A stretch of DNA of 54,335 bases. It comes from Hyphomicrobium sp. Its GTDB lineage: Bacteria; Pseudomonadota; Alphaproteobacteria; Rhizobiales; Hyphomicrobiaceae. The position numbers were made by a program, and so were the translations under genes. Under the pieces are notes generated by a model. The model searched no databases. It was not told the DNA's origin and worked only from the letters and a program-made list of their open reading frames with translations. Below are positions 28,441 to 38,265 of this stretch, in pieces. The first letter of the stretch is position 1; each line of letters begins with the position of its first letter. The stretch lies in the NCBI GenBank assembly GCA_030148425.1, contig JASBTM010000007.1, positions 1 to 54,335 on the forward strand, read 5' to 3'.

Positions 28441-29250
28441 TCACCGGCCCGAGGCGGCGTGAGCGCGCCGAACGCGGATTTCTTCCTGCGCGAACCGAAT
28501 GAAAGCGCCTGCAACCATCATCGCCAGAGCGAACCAAGTCAACGCGTAGACAAGGTGGTTGTTCGGAAAGCTGATCACCGTCAGACCGCCGACCGGAAAG
28601 CCACCTGCGTTCGGAGTTGCATCCGCGTCGATGAAATAGGGCGCGTAATCGTCCAGTCCGCGCTTGATCGCGATGGCGTCGACATCCCGCGAGAACCAGC
28701 GATCAGCCGAGATGTCGTTGCCGCGCAGGAAGCCGCCCTTGGGCTCCGTGAGCCGCAACAGCCCCGTCACCGTCGTCTCGCCCTCGATGTTCCCGCCCGC
28801 CCGAGACGATGCGTCTCTGCGATCCGGCGGAACGAAGCCGCGATTGACGAGGACGATGAAGCCGTCACGGGTCTTGAGCGGCGTCAAAACCCAGTAGCCC
28901 GCACCTTCGCCGGTCACCGCCGTAACGAGGGTTTCGCGATCGTTCAAAAAATGGCCGGAAGCAGCGACGCGCTCATACTCATTGCTTTTCGCATCAATGG
29001 ATGGCCAAGCGCCGGGGCCCGGAGCCGGCACCGCGGCCGCGTGAATGCGCGCGTCAATGCGTGAGATGAGATCGAGTTTCCAGGCCCGCCGCTCGATCTG
29101 CCAAATGCCGAGAGACGTGAAACCTGCGACGCCGACAATCGCAAGGAGCATGATAATGGCCAGCAAAAAGCCCGAACGCGGAACGCGCCCGGGCTCTTCG
29201 GTAGATCGGTCCGCTGCTTGCCCCCCGCGCCTGCTGGCGTCGGAGGTCAC
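28441..29250 (-). CDS. SURF1 family oxidase assembly protein
   Basis: SURF1 proteins help insert haem into haem-copper oxidases. The 269-residue protein has the two-helix layout: an N-terminal helix ('GFLLAIIMLLAIVGVAGFTSLGIWQIERRAWK') and a C-terminal helix ('LVYALTWFALAMMVAGAFI'). Between them is a periplasmic domain with 'WVLTPLKTRDGFIVLVNRGFVPPD'. A GTG start at 29250 overlaps the cyoD stop (GTGA), which implies translational coupling; frames reaching further upstream would overlap cyoD. Placement next to cyoD fits assembly of this quinol oxidase. Confidence 0.9.
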   Translation of the reverse strand: MTSDASRRGGQAADRSTEEPGRVPRSGFLLAIIMLLAIVGVAGFTSLGIWQIERRAWKLDLISRIDARIHAAAVPAPGPGAWPSIDAKSNEYERVAASGHFLNDRETLVTAVTGEGAGYWVLTPLKTRDGFIVLVNRGFVPPDRRDASSRAGGNIEGETTVTGLLRLTEPKGGFLRGNDISADRWFSRDVDAIAIKRGLDDYAPYFIDADATPNAGGFPVGGLTVISFPNNHLVYALTWFALAMMVAGAFIRFAQEEIRVRRAHAASGR

Positions 29251-29636
29251 GGCAGTTGGCTCGGATCCATCGGCATCATGTTGGTGTTTAAGTGGTACAT
29301 GACCCAAAGCGATCCGGTCAGCGTAATGACCACCATCACAACGGTGAAGATCAGTGCCATCAGCGTCCACCCGCCCTCTGAGCTGGGCGTCATGTGGAGG
29401 AAGTAGATCATATGCACGACGATCTGAACGGCGCCGATGATCAGGATGGCCACCGCCGTCGCCTGATTGCTGCCGAGTGTCCCCGACATGACGAGCCAGA
29501 ACGGGATCGCCGTCAGGATAACGGAGAGCACGAAGCCCGTCATATATCCTTTGAACGTCGACTCCGGATGGCCGCTGTCATGGCCGTGGTCGTCGTGACC
29601 GCCATCGCCGTGCCCGGTGTGCGCTTTCGTGCTCAT
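29247..29636 (-). CDS. cyoD: Cytochrome bo3 ubiquinol oxidase subunit IV
   Basis: A small membrane subunit of the bo3 quinol oxidase, thought to help assembly of the copper site. The 129-residue protein has three helices ('GFVLSVILTAIPFWLVM', 'AILIIGAVQIVVHMIYFLHM', 'LIFTVVMVVITLTGSLWVMYHL') and the typical family spacing. Its N-terminus carries a His/Gly/Asp-rich stretch ('HTGHGDGGHDDHGHDSGH') that could bind metal. It overlaps cyoC by 4 bases (ATGA) and surf1 by 4 bases. Confidence 0.93.
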   Translation of the reverse strand: MSTKAHTGHGDGGHDDHGHDSGHPESTFKGYMTGFVLSVILTAIPFWLVMSGTLGSNQATAVAILIIGAVQIVVHMIYFLHMTPSSEGGWTLMALIFTVVMVVITLTGSLWVMYHLNTNMMPMDPSQLP

Positions 29637-30283
29637 CGCAGCACTCCCATAAGATAGACGAAGGTGAAAACACCGATCCAGACGACATCGAGGAAGTGCC
29701 AGAACATGCTGAGGCAGAGAAGCCGCCGCTTGTTCGCATCAGTCAGGCCGAACATCCGCACCTGAGTGATCAACGTGATCATCCAGATGATGCCAAACGT
29801 TACGTGCAAGCCGTGCGTACCGACCAGTGTGAAGAAGGACGAGAGGAAGGCGCTCCGCTGCGGCGTAGCTCCCTCAAGGATCATGTGCGTGAATTCGTAG
29901 AGCTCGATGCCGAGGAAGGCAGCGCCGAAGAGGCCAGTGATCACCAGCCACATGAGCATCGGCTGCACCCGGTTCTTCTGCATCTCGAGCACCGCGAAAC
30001 CGTAGGTGATCGAAGAGAAAAGCAGCATCGACGTATTGAGCGCGACGAGCGGCAGATCGAACAAATCCTTGGGCGATGGCCCCGCTGCAAAGCTGCCGCC
30101 CAAAACGCCATACGTCGCGAAGAGCACCGCGAAGACGAGACAGTCGCTCATCAGGTAGAGCCAGAACCCGAGAAGGGTGCTGCCACCGTCCGCGTGCTCG
30201 TGCTCGTCGGCCACGTAAAAGACCGGTTCTTCTTTCGCCGCTCCGGCTCTTGCCGCCGACGCGCCCGCCGTTATTGCCGTCAT
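29633..30283 (-). CDS. cyoC: Cytochrome bo3 ubiquinol oxidase subunit III
   Basis: Subunit III of the quinol oxidase, a five-helix membrane protein that stabilises subunit I. The 216-residue sequence shows 'LGFWLYLMSDCLVFAVLFATYGVL', 'TSMLLFSSITYGFAV', 'FLGIELYEF' and 'FFTLVGTHGLHVTFGIIWM', all typical of heme-copper oxidase subunit III. It begins 3 bases after cyoB and overlaps cyoD by 4 bases, so the operon is translated as a tight unit. Confidence 0.95.
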   Translation of the reverse strand: MTAITAGASAARAGAAKEEPVFYVADEHEHADGGSTLLGFWLYLMSDCLVFAVLFATYGVLGGSFAAGPSPKDLFDLPLVALNTSMLLFSSITYGFAVLEMQKNRVQPMLMWLVITGLFGAAFLGIELYEFTHMILEGATPQRSAFLSSFFTLVGTHGLHVTFGIIWMITLITQVRMFGLTDANKRRLLCLSMFWHFLDVVWIGVFTFVYLMGVLR

Positions 30284-30286
30284 TGG

Positions 30287-32293
30287 TTATGCACCCGCCG
30301 ATTGAAGGAGCTGCGTACGTTCAAGTTCCGTTTCCGCGATTTGCTGGGTCGGAATGTTGAAGCTGCGGTTGTAGTTGAACGTATGCCCGATCGCCGTAGC
30401 GATGAGAGCGATAAAGCCGACGGCGGCAAGCCACCAGATGTACCAGATCAACGCGAACCCGGTGACGAGAGCGAGCCCCGCCAGAATGATCCCAGCCCCG
30501 GTATTCTTCGGCATGTGGATCGGCTTGAAGCCCGACAGCGGCCGCTTGTAACCGTGCGCCTTCATATCCCACCACGCGTCGTGATCGTAGACGACAGGCG
30601 TGAAGGCGAAATTGTAGACCGGCGGCGGCGACGACGTCGACCACTCGAGCGTGCGTGCGTTCCACGGGTCGCCTGTGGTGTCGCGCAGCTTCTCACGGTT
30701 CTTGATGCTGACCACGATCTGGACCAGGAACGAGCCGATGCCGAGTGCGATGAGGAAGGCACCGAAGGCCGCGATGATGAACCAGATCTGCAGCGACGGA
30801 TCGTCGAACACGCGCAGTCGGCGGGTTATGCCCATCAGGCCGAGAACGTACAGCGGCATGAAGGCGAAGTAGAAACCGACCACCCAGAACCAGAACGACA
30901 TCTTGCCCCAGAACGGATCGAGCTTGAAGCCCATCGCCTTCGGGAACCAGTAGGTGATGCCCGCGAACATGCCGAACACGACGCCGCCGATAATCACGTT
31001 ATGAAAGTGCGCGATCAGGAAAAGCGAGTTGTGCAGGACGAAGTCGGCCGGAGGTACGGCGAGCAGCACACCCGTCATGCCGCCGATCACGAACGTCAGC
31101 ATGAACGCGACCGTCCACATCATCGGCACTTCGAAACGGATCCGCCCGCGATACATCGTGAACAGCCAGTTAAAGAGTTTGGCGCCCGTCGGGATCGAGA
31201 TGATCATCGTCGTGATGCCGAAGAACGAGTTGACGCTCGCGCCGGAACCCATCGTGAAGAAGTGGTGCAGCCAGACGAGGTACGACAGGATCGTGATGAC
31301 GACCGTCGCGTAGACCATCGACGTGTAGCCGAACAGCCTCTTGCCCGAGAATGTCGCCGTGACTTCCGAGAAGACGCCGAAGGCGGGCAAAACGAGAATG
31401 TAAACCTCGGGATGGCCCCAGATCCAGATGAGGTTCACGTACATCATCGGATTGCCGCCGAAGTCGTTCGTGAAGAAGTTCATCCCGACGTAGCGATCGA
31501 GCGACAGCAGCACCAGCACGCCCGTGAGAACCGGGAAGGCGGCAACGATCAGGATGTTCGTGCAGAGCGACGTCCAGGTGAAGATGGGCATCTTCATCAA
31601 CGACATGCCCGGCGCGCGCATCTTGACGATCGTCGCGATCAGGTTGACGCCCGATAGCAGCGTTCCGACACCGGCGATCTGCAGCGCCCATATGTAGTAA
31701 TCGACCCCGACATCCGGACTGTAGGCATAGTTGGACAGCGGCGGATAAGCGAGCCAGCCGGTACGCGCGAACTCGCCGACAAACAGCGAAGCCATAACCA
31801 GCACGGCGCCCGAAACCGTCATCCAGAAGCTGAAGTTATTGAGGAACGGGAACGCAACGTCGCGCGCTCCGATCTGCAATGGCACGACGAAGTTCATCAG
31901 GCCCGTGACGAGCGGCATCGCCACGAAGAAGATCATGATCACGCCGTGCGCCGTGAAGATCTGATCGAAGTGATGCGCGGGCAAATAGCCCTCGCTGCCG
32001 TTGAAGGCGATGGCCTGCTGCGCGCGCATCATGATGGCGTCCGCGAAGCCTCGAAGCAGCATGACGAGACCGAGCACGATGTACATCACACCAATGCGCT
32101 TGTGATCGACGCTCGTGAACCACTCGTGCCAGAGATAGCCCCAGAGCTTGAAGTAAGTGATCGCGCCGACGACCGCCGCGCCGCCGATGAGGACGCCGAG
32201 GAAGGTCACGACCAGGATCGGCTCATGGAAAGGCAGCGATTCGAGCGTCAGCCGTCCGAAGATCGCTTTCTGAAGGTCAAAGTTCTCGAACAT
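30287..32293 (-). CDS. cyoB: Cytochrome bo3 ubiquinol oxidase subunit I
   Basis: The catalytic subunit that oxidises ubiquinol, reduces O2 to water and pumps protons. The 668-residue protein carries the haem ligand His116 ('[10 protein letters not shown]'). His294 with the cross-linked Tyr298 lies in '[10 protein letters not shown]', and the copper ligands are His343-His344. Arg81, Asp85, His108 and Gln111 match the quinol-site residues Arg71, Asp75, His98 and Gln101 of E. coli CyoB at a constant offset of 10. This supports a quinol rather than a cytochrome c substrate. Confidence 0.97.
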   Translation of the reverse strand: MFENFDLQKAIFGRLTLESLPFHEPILVVTFLGVLIGGAAVVGAITYFKLWGYLWHEWFTSVDHKRIGVMYIVLGLVMLLRGFADAIMMRAQQAIAFNGSEGYLPAHHFDQIFTAHGVIMIFFVAMPLVTGLMNFVVPLQIGARDVAFPFLNNFSFWMTVSGAVLVMASLFVGEFARTGWLAYPPLSNYAYSPDVGVDYYIWALQIAGVGTLLSGVNLIATIVKMRAPGMSLMKMPIFTWTSLCTNILIVAAFPVLTGVLVLLSLDRYVGMNFFTNDFGGNPMMYVNLIWIWGHPEVYILVLPAFGVFSEVTATFSGKRLFGYTSMVYATVVITILSYLVWLHHFFTMGSGASVNSFFGITTMIISIPTGAKLFNWLFTMYRGRIRFEVPMMWTVAFMLTFVIGGMTGVLLAVPPADFVLHNSLFLIAHFHNVIIGGVVFGMFAGITYWFPKAMGFKLDPFWGKMSFWFWVVGFYFAFMPLYVLGLMGITRRLRVFDDPSLQIWFIIAAFGAFLIALGIGSFLVQIVVSIKNREKLRDTTGDPWNARTLEWSTSSPPPVYNFAFTPVVYDHDAWWDMKAHGYKRPLSGFKPIHMPKNTGAGIILAGLALVTGFALIWYIWWLAAVGFIALIATAIGHTFNYNRSFNIPTQQIAETELERTQLLQSAGA

Positions 32294-32329
32294 TTCTGGA
32301 ATTCGTCCCGGTCAGAAGTGATTGACGGC

Positions 32330-33478
32330 TCAGGAGTTTGAAGGCTTGGGCGCAAAGGATTGGAACATCGATGGGCGCGGAAGGCCTGCACCTGTCAAAG
32401 GTGCCGAGCTGACAGGCGTCACCGCCGCGGCCTGCACATCCATTCCCATCGGAGCAGCCTTCGTGCAGACGCTCGCGACATAGGCCTTCTTCACGACCGG
32501 GTCCGATCCGCGGCGCGCGAATTTATCGTACTCGATCGATTGCACGTTGTAGGCCCCGGCGAGGCCAAGACCGCCTTTCGCATCGATGGCCGCCATCTCG
32601 TGGGTGCACATCTTGCCGGGCTGAACGCACATATTGAGGATGAGATGAAAGAGCTGCGGATCGACCGTCGCGAACTTCTTGACCGGCACAGCCTCGCTCG
32701 GACGCTCAAGATCGAGATATTCCGTTCGGCCGAGATTGCCACCGCCCGACGCCTTGACGTCTGCGACCCACTTGTCGAAGCCGGCCTGATCGACGCCGAG
32801 GAAGTTGAAGCGCATCTCCGAGAAGCCGGCGCCGCTATAGTTCGCGGAGAAGCCCTTGAAGGTTCCGGCCTTGTTGATGACGGCGTGAAGCTGCGTCTGC
32901 ATGCCCGGCATTGCGTAGACCATGCCCGCGAGTGCCGGGACATAGAAGGCGTTCATGACCGACGAAGCCGAGATTTTGAAATTGATTGGCTGATCGACAG
33001 GCGCTGCCATCTCATTGACGGTCGCGATCCCGTAATCCGGATAAATGAAGAGCCACTTCCAATCGAGCGCCACGACCTGAACGTTGAGCGGCGGCTTTTT
33101 GGCTTCGGCCACGGTGACGCCTGGAGACGTCCGCGAGATCGGGCGGTACGGATCGAGCATGTGCGTCGCCATCCAGGTGACGGCGCCGAGACAGATGATG
33201 ATGAGAAGCGGCGCTGACCAGATGATCAGCTCGAGATGGGTGGAGTGGGACCATTCCGGCTCATACTGCGCCGACGTATTCGACTGGCGATAATGCCAGG
33301 CGAACCAGACCGTGAGCGCCATCACGGGAATGATGATCAACAGCATCAGGATGGTGGAGATAATCACCAGGTCCCGCTGTTGAATGGCGATGTCGCCCGA
33401 GGGGTTCAACACGACTGCGTTGCAGCCGCCCAGCAGGGCTAGAAGCGGCAGCAGTGCGACAATGCGAAATCGTTTCAA
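32330..33478 (-). CDS. cyoA: Cytochrome bo3 ubiquinol oxidase subunit II (lipoprotein)
   Basis: Subunit II anchors the periplasmic cupredoxin-like domain. A lipoprotein signal with the lipobox 'LLALLGGC' is followed by two helices ('VIISTILMLLIIIPVMALTVWFAW' and 'LIIWSAPLLIIICLGAVTWM'). The Cu-A ligands of cytochrome c oxidases are absent from the cupredoxin part ('FYVPALAGMVYAMPGMQTQLHAV'), as expected for a quinol oxidase. A C-terminal tail of about 60 residues extends beyond it. TTG at 33478 is chosen because it places a normal signal peptide; TTG at 33559 is in frame, and neither has a strong ribosome site. It heads the operon. Confidence 0.93.
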   Translation of the reverse strand: MKRFRIVALLPLLALLGGCNAVVLNPSGDIAIQQRDLVIISTILMLLIIIPVMALTVWFAWHYRQSNTSAQYEPEWSHSTHLELIIWSAPLLIIICLGAVTWMATHMLDPYRPISRTSPGVTVAEAKKPPLNVQVVALDWKWLFIYPDYGIATVNEMAAPVDQPINFKISASSVMNAFYVPALAGMVYAMPGMQTQLHAVINKAGTFKGFSANYSGAGFSEMRFNFLGVDQAGFDKWVADVKASGGGNLGRTEYLDLERPSEAVPVKKFATVDPQLFHLILNMCVQPGKMCTHEMAAIDAKGGLGLAGAYNVQSIEYDKFARRGSDPVVKKAYVASVCTKAAPMGMDVQAAAVTPVSSAPLTGAGLPRPSMFQSFAPKPSNS

Positions 33479-33891
33479 GGCAGTTCGCGTCCCATCGACA
33501 GAGTTTCCATTTCCGCTAACCCGCGCGCAGAACGCAGCGACATTGGACAATTTGCCCAACGCCAGTTGGCCGCAGTAAAGTCTGGCCCATTTAACACGCG
33601 CAATAATCGCTTTTATTGCAGTCTGAGCTGGTACTCAGAAGTTCCTAAAAATGCATCTGATTTGAACGCATTACTGGTCTTCCTTGTCCTTTCGGACAAC
33701 GTCTGTGCTTAAAACGTCGGGGCCAATTGGGCAAGCGCTCGAGCTTGCGTTTGTCGCTCTGCCGCACAATTTCATCGATGAAACCGGCACTGAGGTCAGC
33801 GCCGCAGTCCGGGTGAGCGTTCCCCGTGGCAGCCCCCTCGCGTGGGCGCTCTGTCTTCTTCCGGGGCAAAGGCGAGCGGAAACGATCAGGA
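33479..33891. other. Intergenic stretch upstream of cyoA
   Basis: About 400 bases between cyoA and a plus-strand small gene. This stretch must hold the promoter of the cyo-surf1-regBA operon, but I could not find a convincing sigma-70 site. Nor did I find a clear RegA or FNR-type box. Short frames on both strands lack family-like features and ribosome sites. Confidence 0.4.
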
Positions 33892-34179
33892 ATGAAGATG
33901 GATCAGAAAACGGGCCAGAAACTGATCCGGGCCGCCATGCGCCAGCGGCTCGCCCCGGGCAAATACGATCTGTTCGCATGGGACGAGCAGCAGGAGGTCC
34001 GCACGCTCGTCGTGCCCTGGAGATCGTTTACCGCCCGGACGATAGGGCTCGACAGCGTTCCCTGCCCGGACTGCGAAACGCGCCCAACCAATGCCGCTCC
34101 ACTGCCGAACGGCATCGGTCGCCATGCGGCGTGCTATGTCGGGTCGTTTCGGGTGGACCGGTCGGCGGAGCGGGACTAA
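33892..34179 (+). CDS. Hypothetical small protein with CPDC motif
   Basis: A possible 95-residue protein, basic at the N-terminus ('TGQKLIRAAMRQRLAPGKYDLFAW') with 'VPCPDCETRP' in the middle, a CXXC pair that could bind metal or act in redox. ATG at 33892 follows AGGA at very short spacing; ATG at 33898 is an alternative. Codon use looks like the neighbours, but there is no recognised family, and competing minus-strand frames overlap. It is divergent from cyoA. Confidence 0.4.
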   Translation: MKMDQKTGQKLIRAAMRQRLAPGKYDLFAWDEQQEVRTLVVPWRSFTARTIGLDSVPCPDCETRPTNAAPLPNGIGRHAACYVGSFRVDRSAERD

Positions 34180-34260
34180 CGGTTCTTGGGCGCAAACGAA
34201 GGGCGCCGGCCGGAGCCAACTCCCCCGGCGGCGTGCTCTCAGCGGCGTGCGGAGATTACC

Positions 34261-34512
34261 TCAGCTCTCGCCGTCTCTGCCTGTAGCTTTTTTGAGCGCC
34301 AGGTCCTGGGCTCTTTCGCGAAATTCCGGATGCCGCGAGATGGCCTCCCGATGGGTCCGCCACGCCGCAAGCAGGCGGTCCATGAGTGCGAGGTCTTCAG
34401 CGGCGACGCTCGACGGCCGAGCCTTCGCAGCGTCTTCTAGGTTATTCGCCTGACGTTTAATATCGGCGATCTGTTTTTCCGATTCCGCAAGCTTCCGATC
34501 GATGTCTGACAT
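34261..34512 (-). CDS. Small coiled-coil protein, unknown function
   Basis: An 83-residue protein, mostly helical, with a heptad-like N-terminal part ('DRKLAESEKQIADIKRQANNLEDAAK') and a second helix 'ALMDRLLAAWRTHREAISRHPEF'. Its regular pattern and position directly downstream of atpC (91 bases) on the same strand suggest a real gene that may share the F1 transcript. No function is known. Confidence 0.6.
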   Translation of the reverse strand: MSDIDRKLAESEKQIADIKRQANNLEDAAKARPSSVAAEDLALMDRLLAAWRTHREAISRHPEFRERAQDLALKKATGRDGES

Positions 34513-34603
34513 GACGAATCGCTCCGCGCAGAGGATCTCAATCCTACTGCGAGAAGCGTCGAAAGTTTCATCGATTATCGTGCCGAATCTTCAGCCAGAC
34601 GGC

Positions 34604-35002
34604 TTAGGCCGCACGCGCCGAGAGCTGCTTAAGCTCACTGACCAGCGTATTGGCCATCCGCTTCGCCGTATCGTCTTTTGCGCTTGCAAGCTCGGCTTCG
34701 GCCGTCTTGAGCTCGTCTGCGAGCGTCGCAGCCGAAAGCTCGTCGACATCGTAGGCCTTCTCGGCGAGCACCGTCAGCCGAGACGGATCGACTTCCACGA
34801 AGCCCGACTTCACGAACAACCGCTTGCGGGTTCCGCCGACGGTGACGTCAAGAACGCCCGGACGAAGTGTCGAGATGACCGGCACGTGACCGGACAGAAC
34901 CGTGAAGTCCCCGTCCGTACCCGGCACCACGACCTGATCGGCATCGACCGCCATCAAAACCCGCTCGGGAGAGACGAGTTCAAACCTGAATGTGCCTGCC
35001 AT
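34604..35002 (-). CDS. atpC: F1F0 ATP synthase epsilon subunit
   Basis: The epsilon subunit couples rotation of the central stalk and inhibits ATP hydrolysis. The 132-residue protein has the N-terminal beta-sandwich pattern 'FRFELVSPERVLMAVDADQVVVPGTDGDFTVLSGHVP'. The C-terminal helical part ('LADELKTAEAELASAKDDTAKR') is present. It is the last F1 gene, separated from atpD by the zinc-ribbon gene. Confidence 0.95.
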   Translation of the reverse strand: MAGTFRFELVSPERVLMAVDADQVVVPGTDGDFTVLSGHVPVISTLRPGVLDVTVGGTRKRLFVKSGFVEVDPSRLTVLAEKAYDVDELSAATLADELKTAEAELASAKDDTAKRMANTLVSELKQLSARAA

Positions 35003-35050
35003 AATTAGATTCCGACCCTTAAGGCGTTCGACGTGTTGTATGCCCAGCCG

Positions 35051-35323
35051 TTAAGCCGGGCGCGGTTCTTCTTCGCCGTCGTCGTCTGCGCCGGCCTTGG
35101 CTCTCACCTCTTCCGGCGTCTGCAGCTTGGTGCCGCAGAACGGACAGAAGAACAGCGGATGATCGACGAGGCCCGGCTCGTCTTCCTCAAGATCGACGAG
35201 CCCGACAGTCATGTAAATGACCTCGTCGGGGCCGACGGTGACCAAAGGCTCGAAATCACCGCCTTCGAGGGCCTCTTTCAGCTCCTCGCAGCAGCTTCCA
35301 AACGTTTTCCCGGCTTCCGCCAT
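35051..35323 (-). CDS. Zinc-ribbon-like protein inside the F1 operon
   Basis: A 90-residue acidic protein with two cysteine pairs: 'GSCCEELKEAL' near the N-terminus and a rubredoxin-type knuckle 'FFCPFCGTKLQTPEEV' near residue 60-73. These could form one zinc site. The tail is very acidic. It lies 53 bases after atpD and 48 bases before atpC on the same strand, so it is almost certainly co-transcribed. Its role is unknown; the position suggests assembly or metal-linked regulation, but that is inference. Confidence 0.7.
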   Translation of the reverse strand: MAEAGKTFGSCCEELKEALEGGDFEPLVTVGPDEVIYMTVGLVDLEEDEPGLVDHPLFFCPFCGTKLQTPEEVRAKAGADDDGEEEPRPA

Positions 35324-35376
35324 GAACTTCTTCTCCTGGCGGCGCCTTCGGACGAACCGAAACCGCTTAGCCTATG

Positions 35377-36831
<1,455 letters not shown>

Positions 36832-37236
36832 TCAGGCGACAGAGAGCGTCACCGGTATGTTGTTGCGCGTCGCCTTGGAATAGGGGCAGATCTGATGGGC
36901 GTCTTCGATGAGGGCCTGCAGCTTGTCCTTGTCGGCGCCGGGAATTGCGAGCGTCAAATGCGCCTTGAGGCCGAAGCTCGTCGCGTCCTTGTCGAGCTCC
37001 ACTTCGCACGTCACCTTTGCGGCCTGGCCATCGAGGCCATGCTTCTTGGCGAGCAGCAGAACGGCCTGACCGAAGCACGCCGACCAGCCGAGCGCGAAAA
37101 GCTGCTCGGGGTTGTGGCCTTCGCCCGATCCGCCGAGATCCTTCGGCAGCGCCATAGCGAGGGCGAGCTTTCCATCTTCGAGAACAGCCCTGCCATCCCG
37201 GCCGCCCTTCGTCGTCGCACGCGTTACGTAAGCCAT
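36832..37236 (-). CDS. Ohr/OsmC-family organic hydroperoxide reductase inside the F1 operon
   Basis: A thiol peroxidase that reduces organic and lipid hydroperoxides with lipoyl-dependent reductants. The 134-residue protein shows the two reactive cysteines Cys54 ('LFALGWSACFGQAV') and Cys117 ('QICPYSKATRNN'). Arg16 and Glu44 are candidates for the residues that assist the peroxidatic thiol. It lies 14 bases after atpG and 21 bases before atpD on the same strand. This insertion into the atpG-atpD junction is unusual and implies co-expression with ATP synthase. No OhrR-type regulator is adjacent. Confidence 0.92.
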   Translation of the reverse strand: MAYVTRATTKGGRDGRAVLEDGKLALAMALPKDLGGSGEGHNPEQLFALGWSACFGQAVLLLAKKHGLDGQAAKVTCEVELDKDATSFGLKAHLTLAIPGADKDKLQALIEDAHQICPYSKATRNNIPVTLSVA

Positions 37237-37250
37237 GACCTACCTCTGAA

Positions 37251-38129
37251 TTAGATCGCTTCAGCGCCTGAAATGATCTCGATCAGTTCTTTCGTGATGT
37301 TCGCCTGACGCTGACGGTTGTACTTAATCGTCAACTTATTGATCATGTCGCCGGCGTTGCGCGTGGCATTGTCCATCGCGGTCATCTGCGAGCCGTAGAA
37401 CGACGCCGAGTTTTCGAGAAGTCCGCGGAAGATCTGCGTCGAGATATTGCGCGACAGCAGGAAGCCCAAGACTTCCTCTTCGCTCGGCTCGTATTCGTGA
37501 AGCGCGCCGGCACCCTTCGCGTCCGCCGCCTCAGGGACCGTCGCCGGAATGAGCTGCAGCGCCGTCGGCTTCTGCGCAATCACGGACTTGAATTCCGAGA
37601 AGTAGAGCGTCGCGATGTCGAATTCGCCCGCTTCGAACATCTCGAGCACGCGCTTCGCAACGCCTTCCGCATGAGCGAACGTCAACTGACGAACGCCCTG
37701 GAAATCTTTCCGCTCGATGATGTTTCTGCCGAGATCGCGGCGCAGGTTGTCCGCGCCCTTGCGGCCGACCGTCAGAATTTTCACGGTCTTGCCTGCGGCG
37801 ATCAGGCGGTTCGCATCCGAACGCGCAAGCTTCGCGATATTCGAGTTGAAACCGCCGCAAAGACCGCGCTCGGCCGTCATGACGATCAGGAGGTGAACCT
37901 GATCCTTGCCGGTACCGACGAGAAGCGGCGAGGCGCCCGCCTTGTCCGTGACCTTCGAGGCGAGGCTGCCGAGCACCGCAGCCATCCGCTCGGCATAGGG
38001 CCGTGCGGCGGTAGCGGCTTCCTGCGAACGGCGCAGCTTTGCAGCCGCGACCATCTGCATGGCCTTCGTAATTTTCCGCGTCGCCTTCACTGAGGCGATG
38101 CGGTTGCGCATATCTTTAAGGCTGGCCAT
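37251..38129 (-). CDS. atpG: F1F0 ATP synthase gamma subunit
   Basis: The rotating central shaft of F1. The 292-residue protein has the N-terminal helix '[29 protein letters not shown]', the central Rossmann-like part '[14 protein letters not shown]', and the C-terminal helix '[38 protein letters not shown]'. Both coiled-coil helices are complete. It is followed closely by the Ohr gene. A palindromic repeat lies between it and atpA. Confidence 0.97.
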   Translation of the reverse strand: MASLKDMRNRIASVKATRKITKAMQMVAAAKLRRSQEAATAARPYAERMAAVLGSLASKVTDKAGASPLLVGTGKDQVHLLIVMTAERGLCGGFNSNIAKLARSDANRLIAAGKTVKILTVGRKGADNLRRDLGRNIIERKDFQGVRQLTFAHAEGVAKRVLEMFEAGEFDIATLYFSEFKSVIAQKPTALQLIPATVPEAADAKGAGALHEYEPSEEEVLGFLLSRNISTQIFRGLLENSASFYGSQMTAMDNATRNAGDMINKLTIKYNRQRQANITKELIEIISGAEAI

Positions 38130-38155
38130 TTGCCTGCTCTTCTTTCATCTCTCTC

Positions 38156-38258
38156 TGTCATCCCGCCCAAAGCGCGTTAGCGCGGAGAGCCTGGATCCAG
38201 AGCTGCTGCCCCAGTAAAAACTGGGTCCCGGATCGGCCGACGGCCGTCCCGGGTGACA
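38156..38258. repeat. Palindromic repeat between atpA and atpG
   Basis: About 100 bases begin with TGTCATCCCG and end with CGGGTGACA, an imperfect inverted pair. Inside are further palindromes, including CTGGATCCAG and the hairpin CCCAG-TAAAAA-CTGGG (38210-38225). GTCATCCCG and GGATCCAG are shared with the shorter element at 6615-6641. It fills most of the atpA-atpG spacer. Confidence 0.7.
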
Positions 38259-38265
38259 ACGAGTG

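Noticed and set aside
29696..31657. Plus-strand open frame of 653 codons opposite cyoC and cyoB
   Set aside because: Antisense to two certain genes and rich in Arg, Asp, Glu and His without a fold pattern; the same codon-bias effect.
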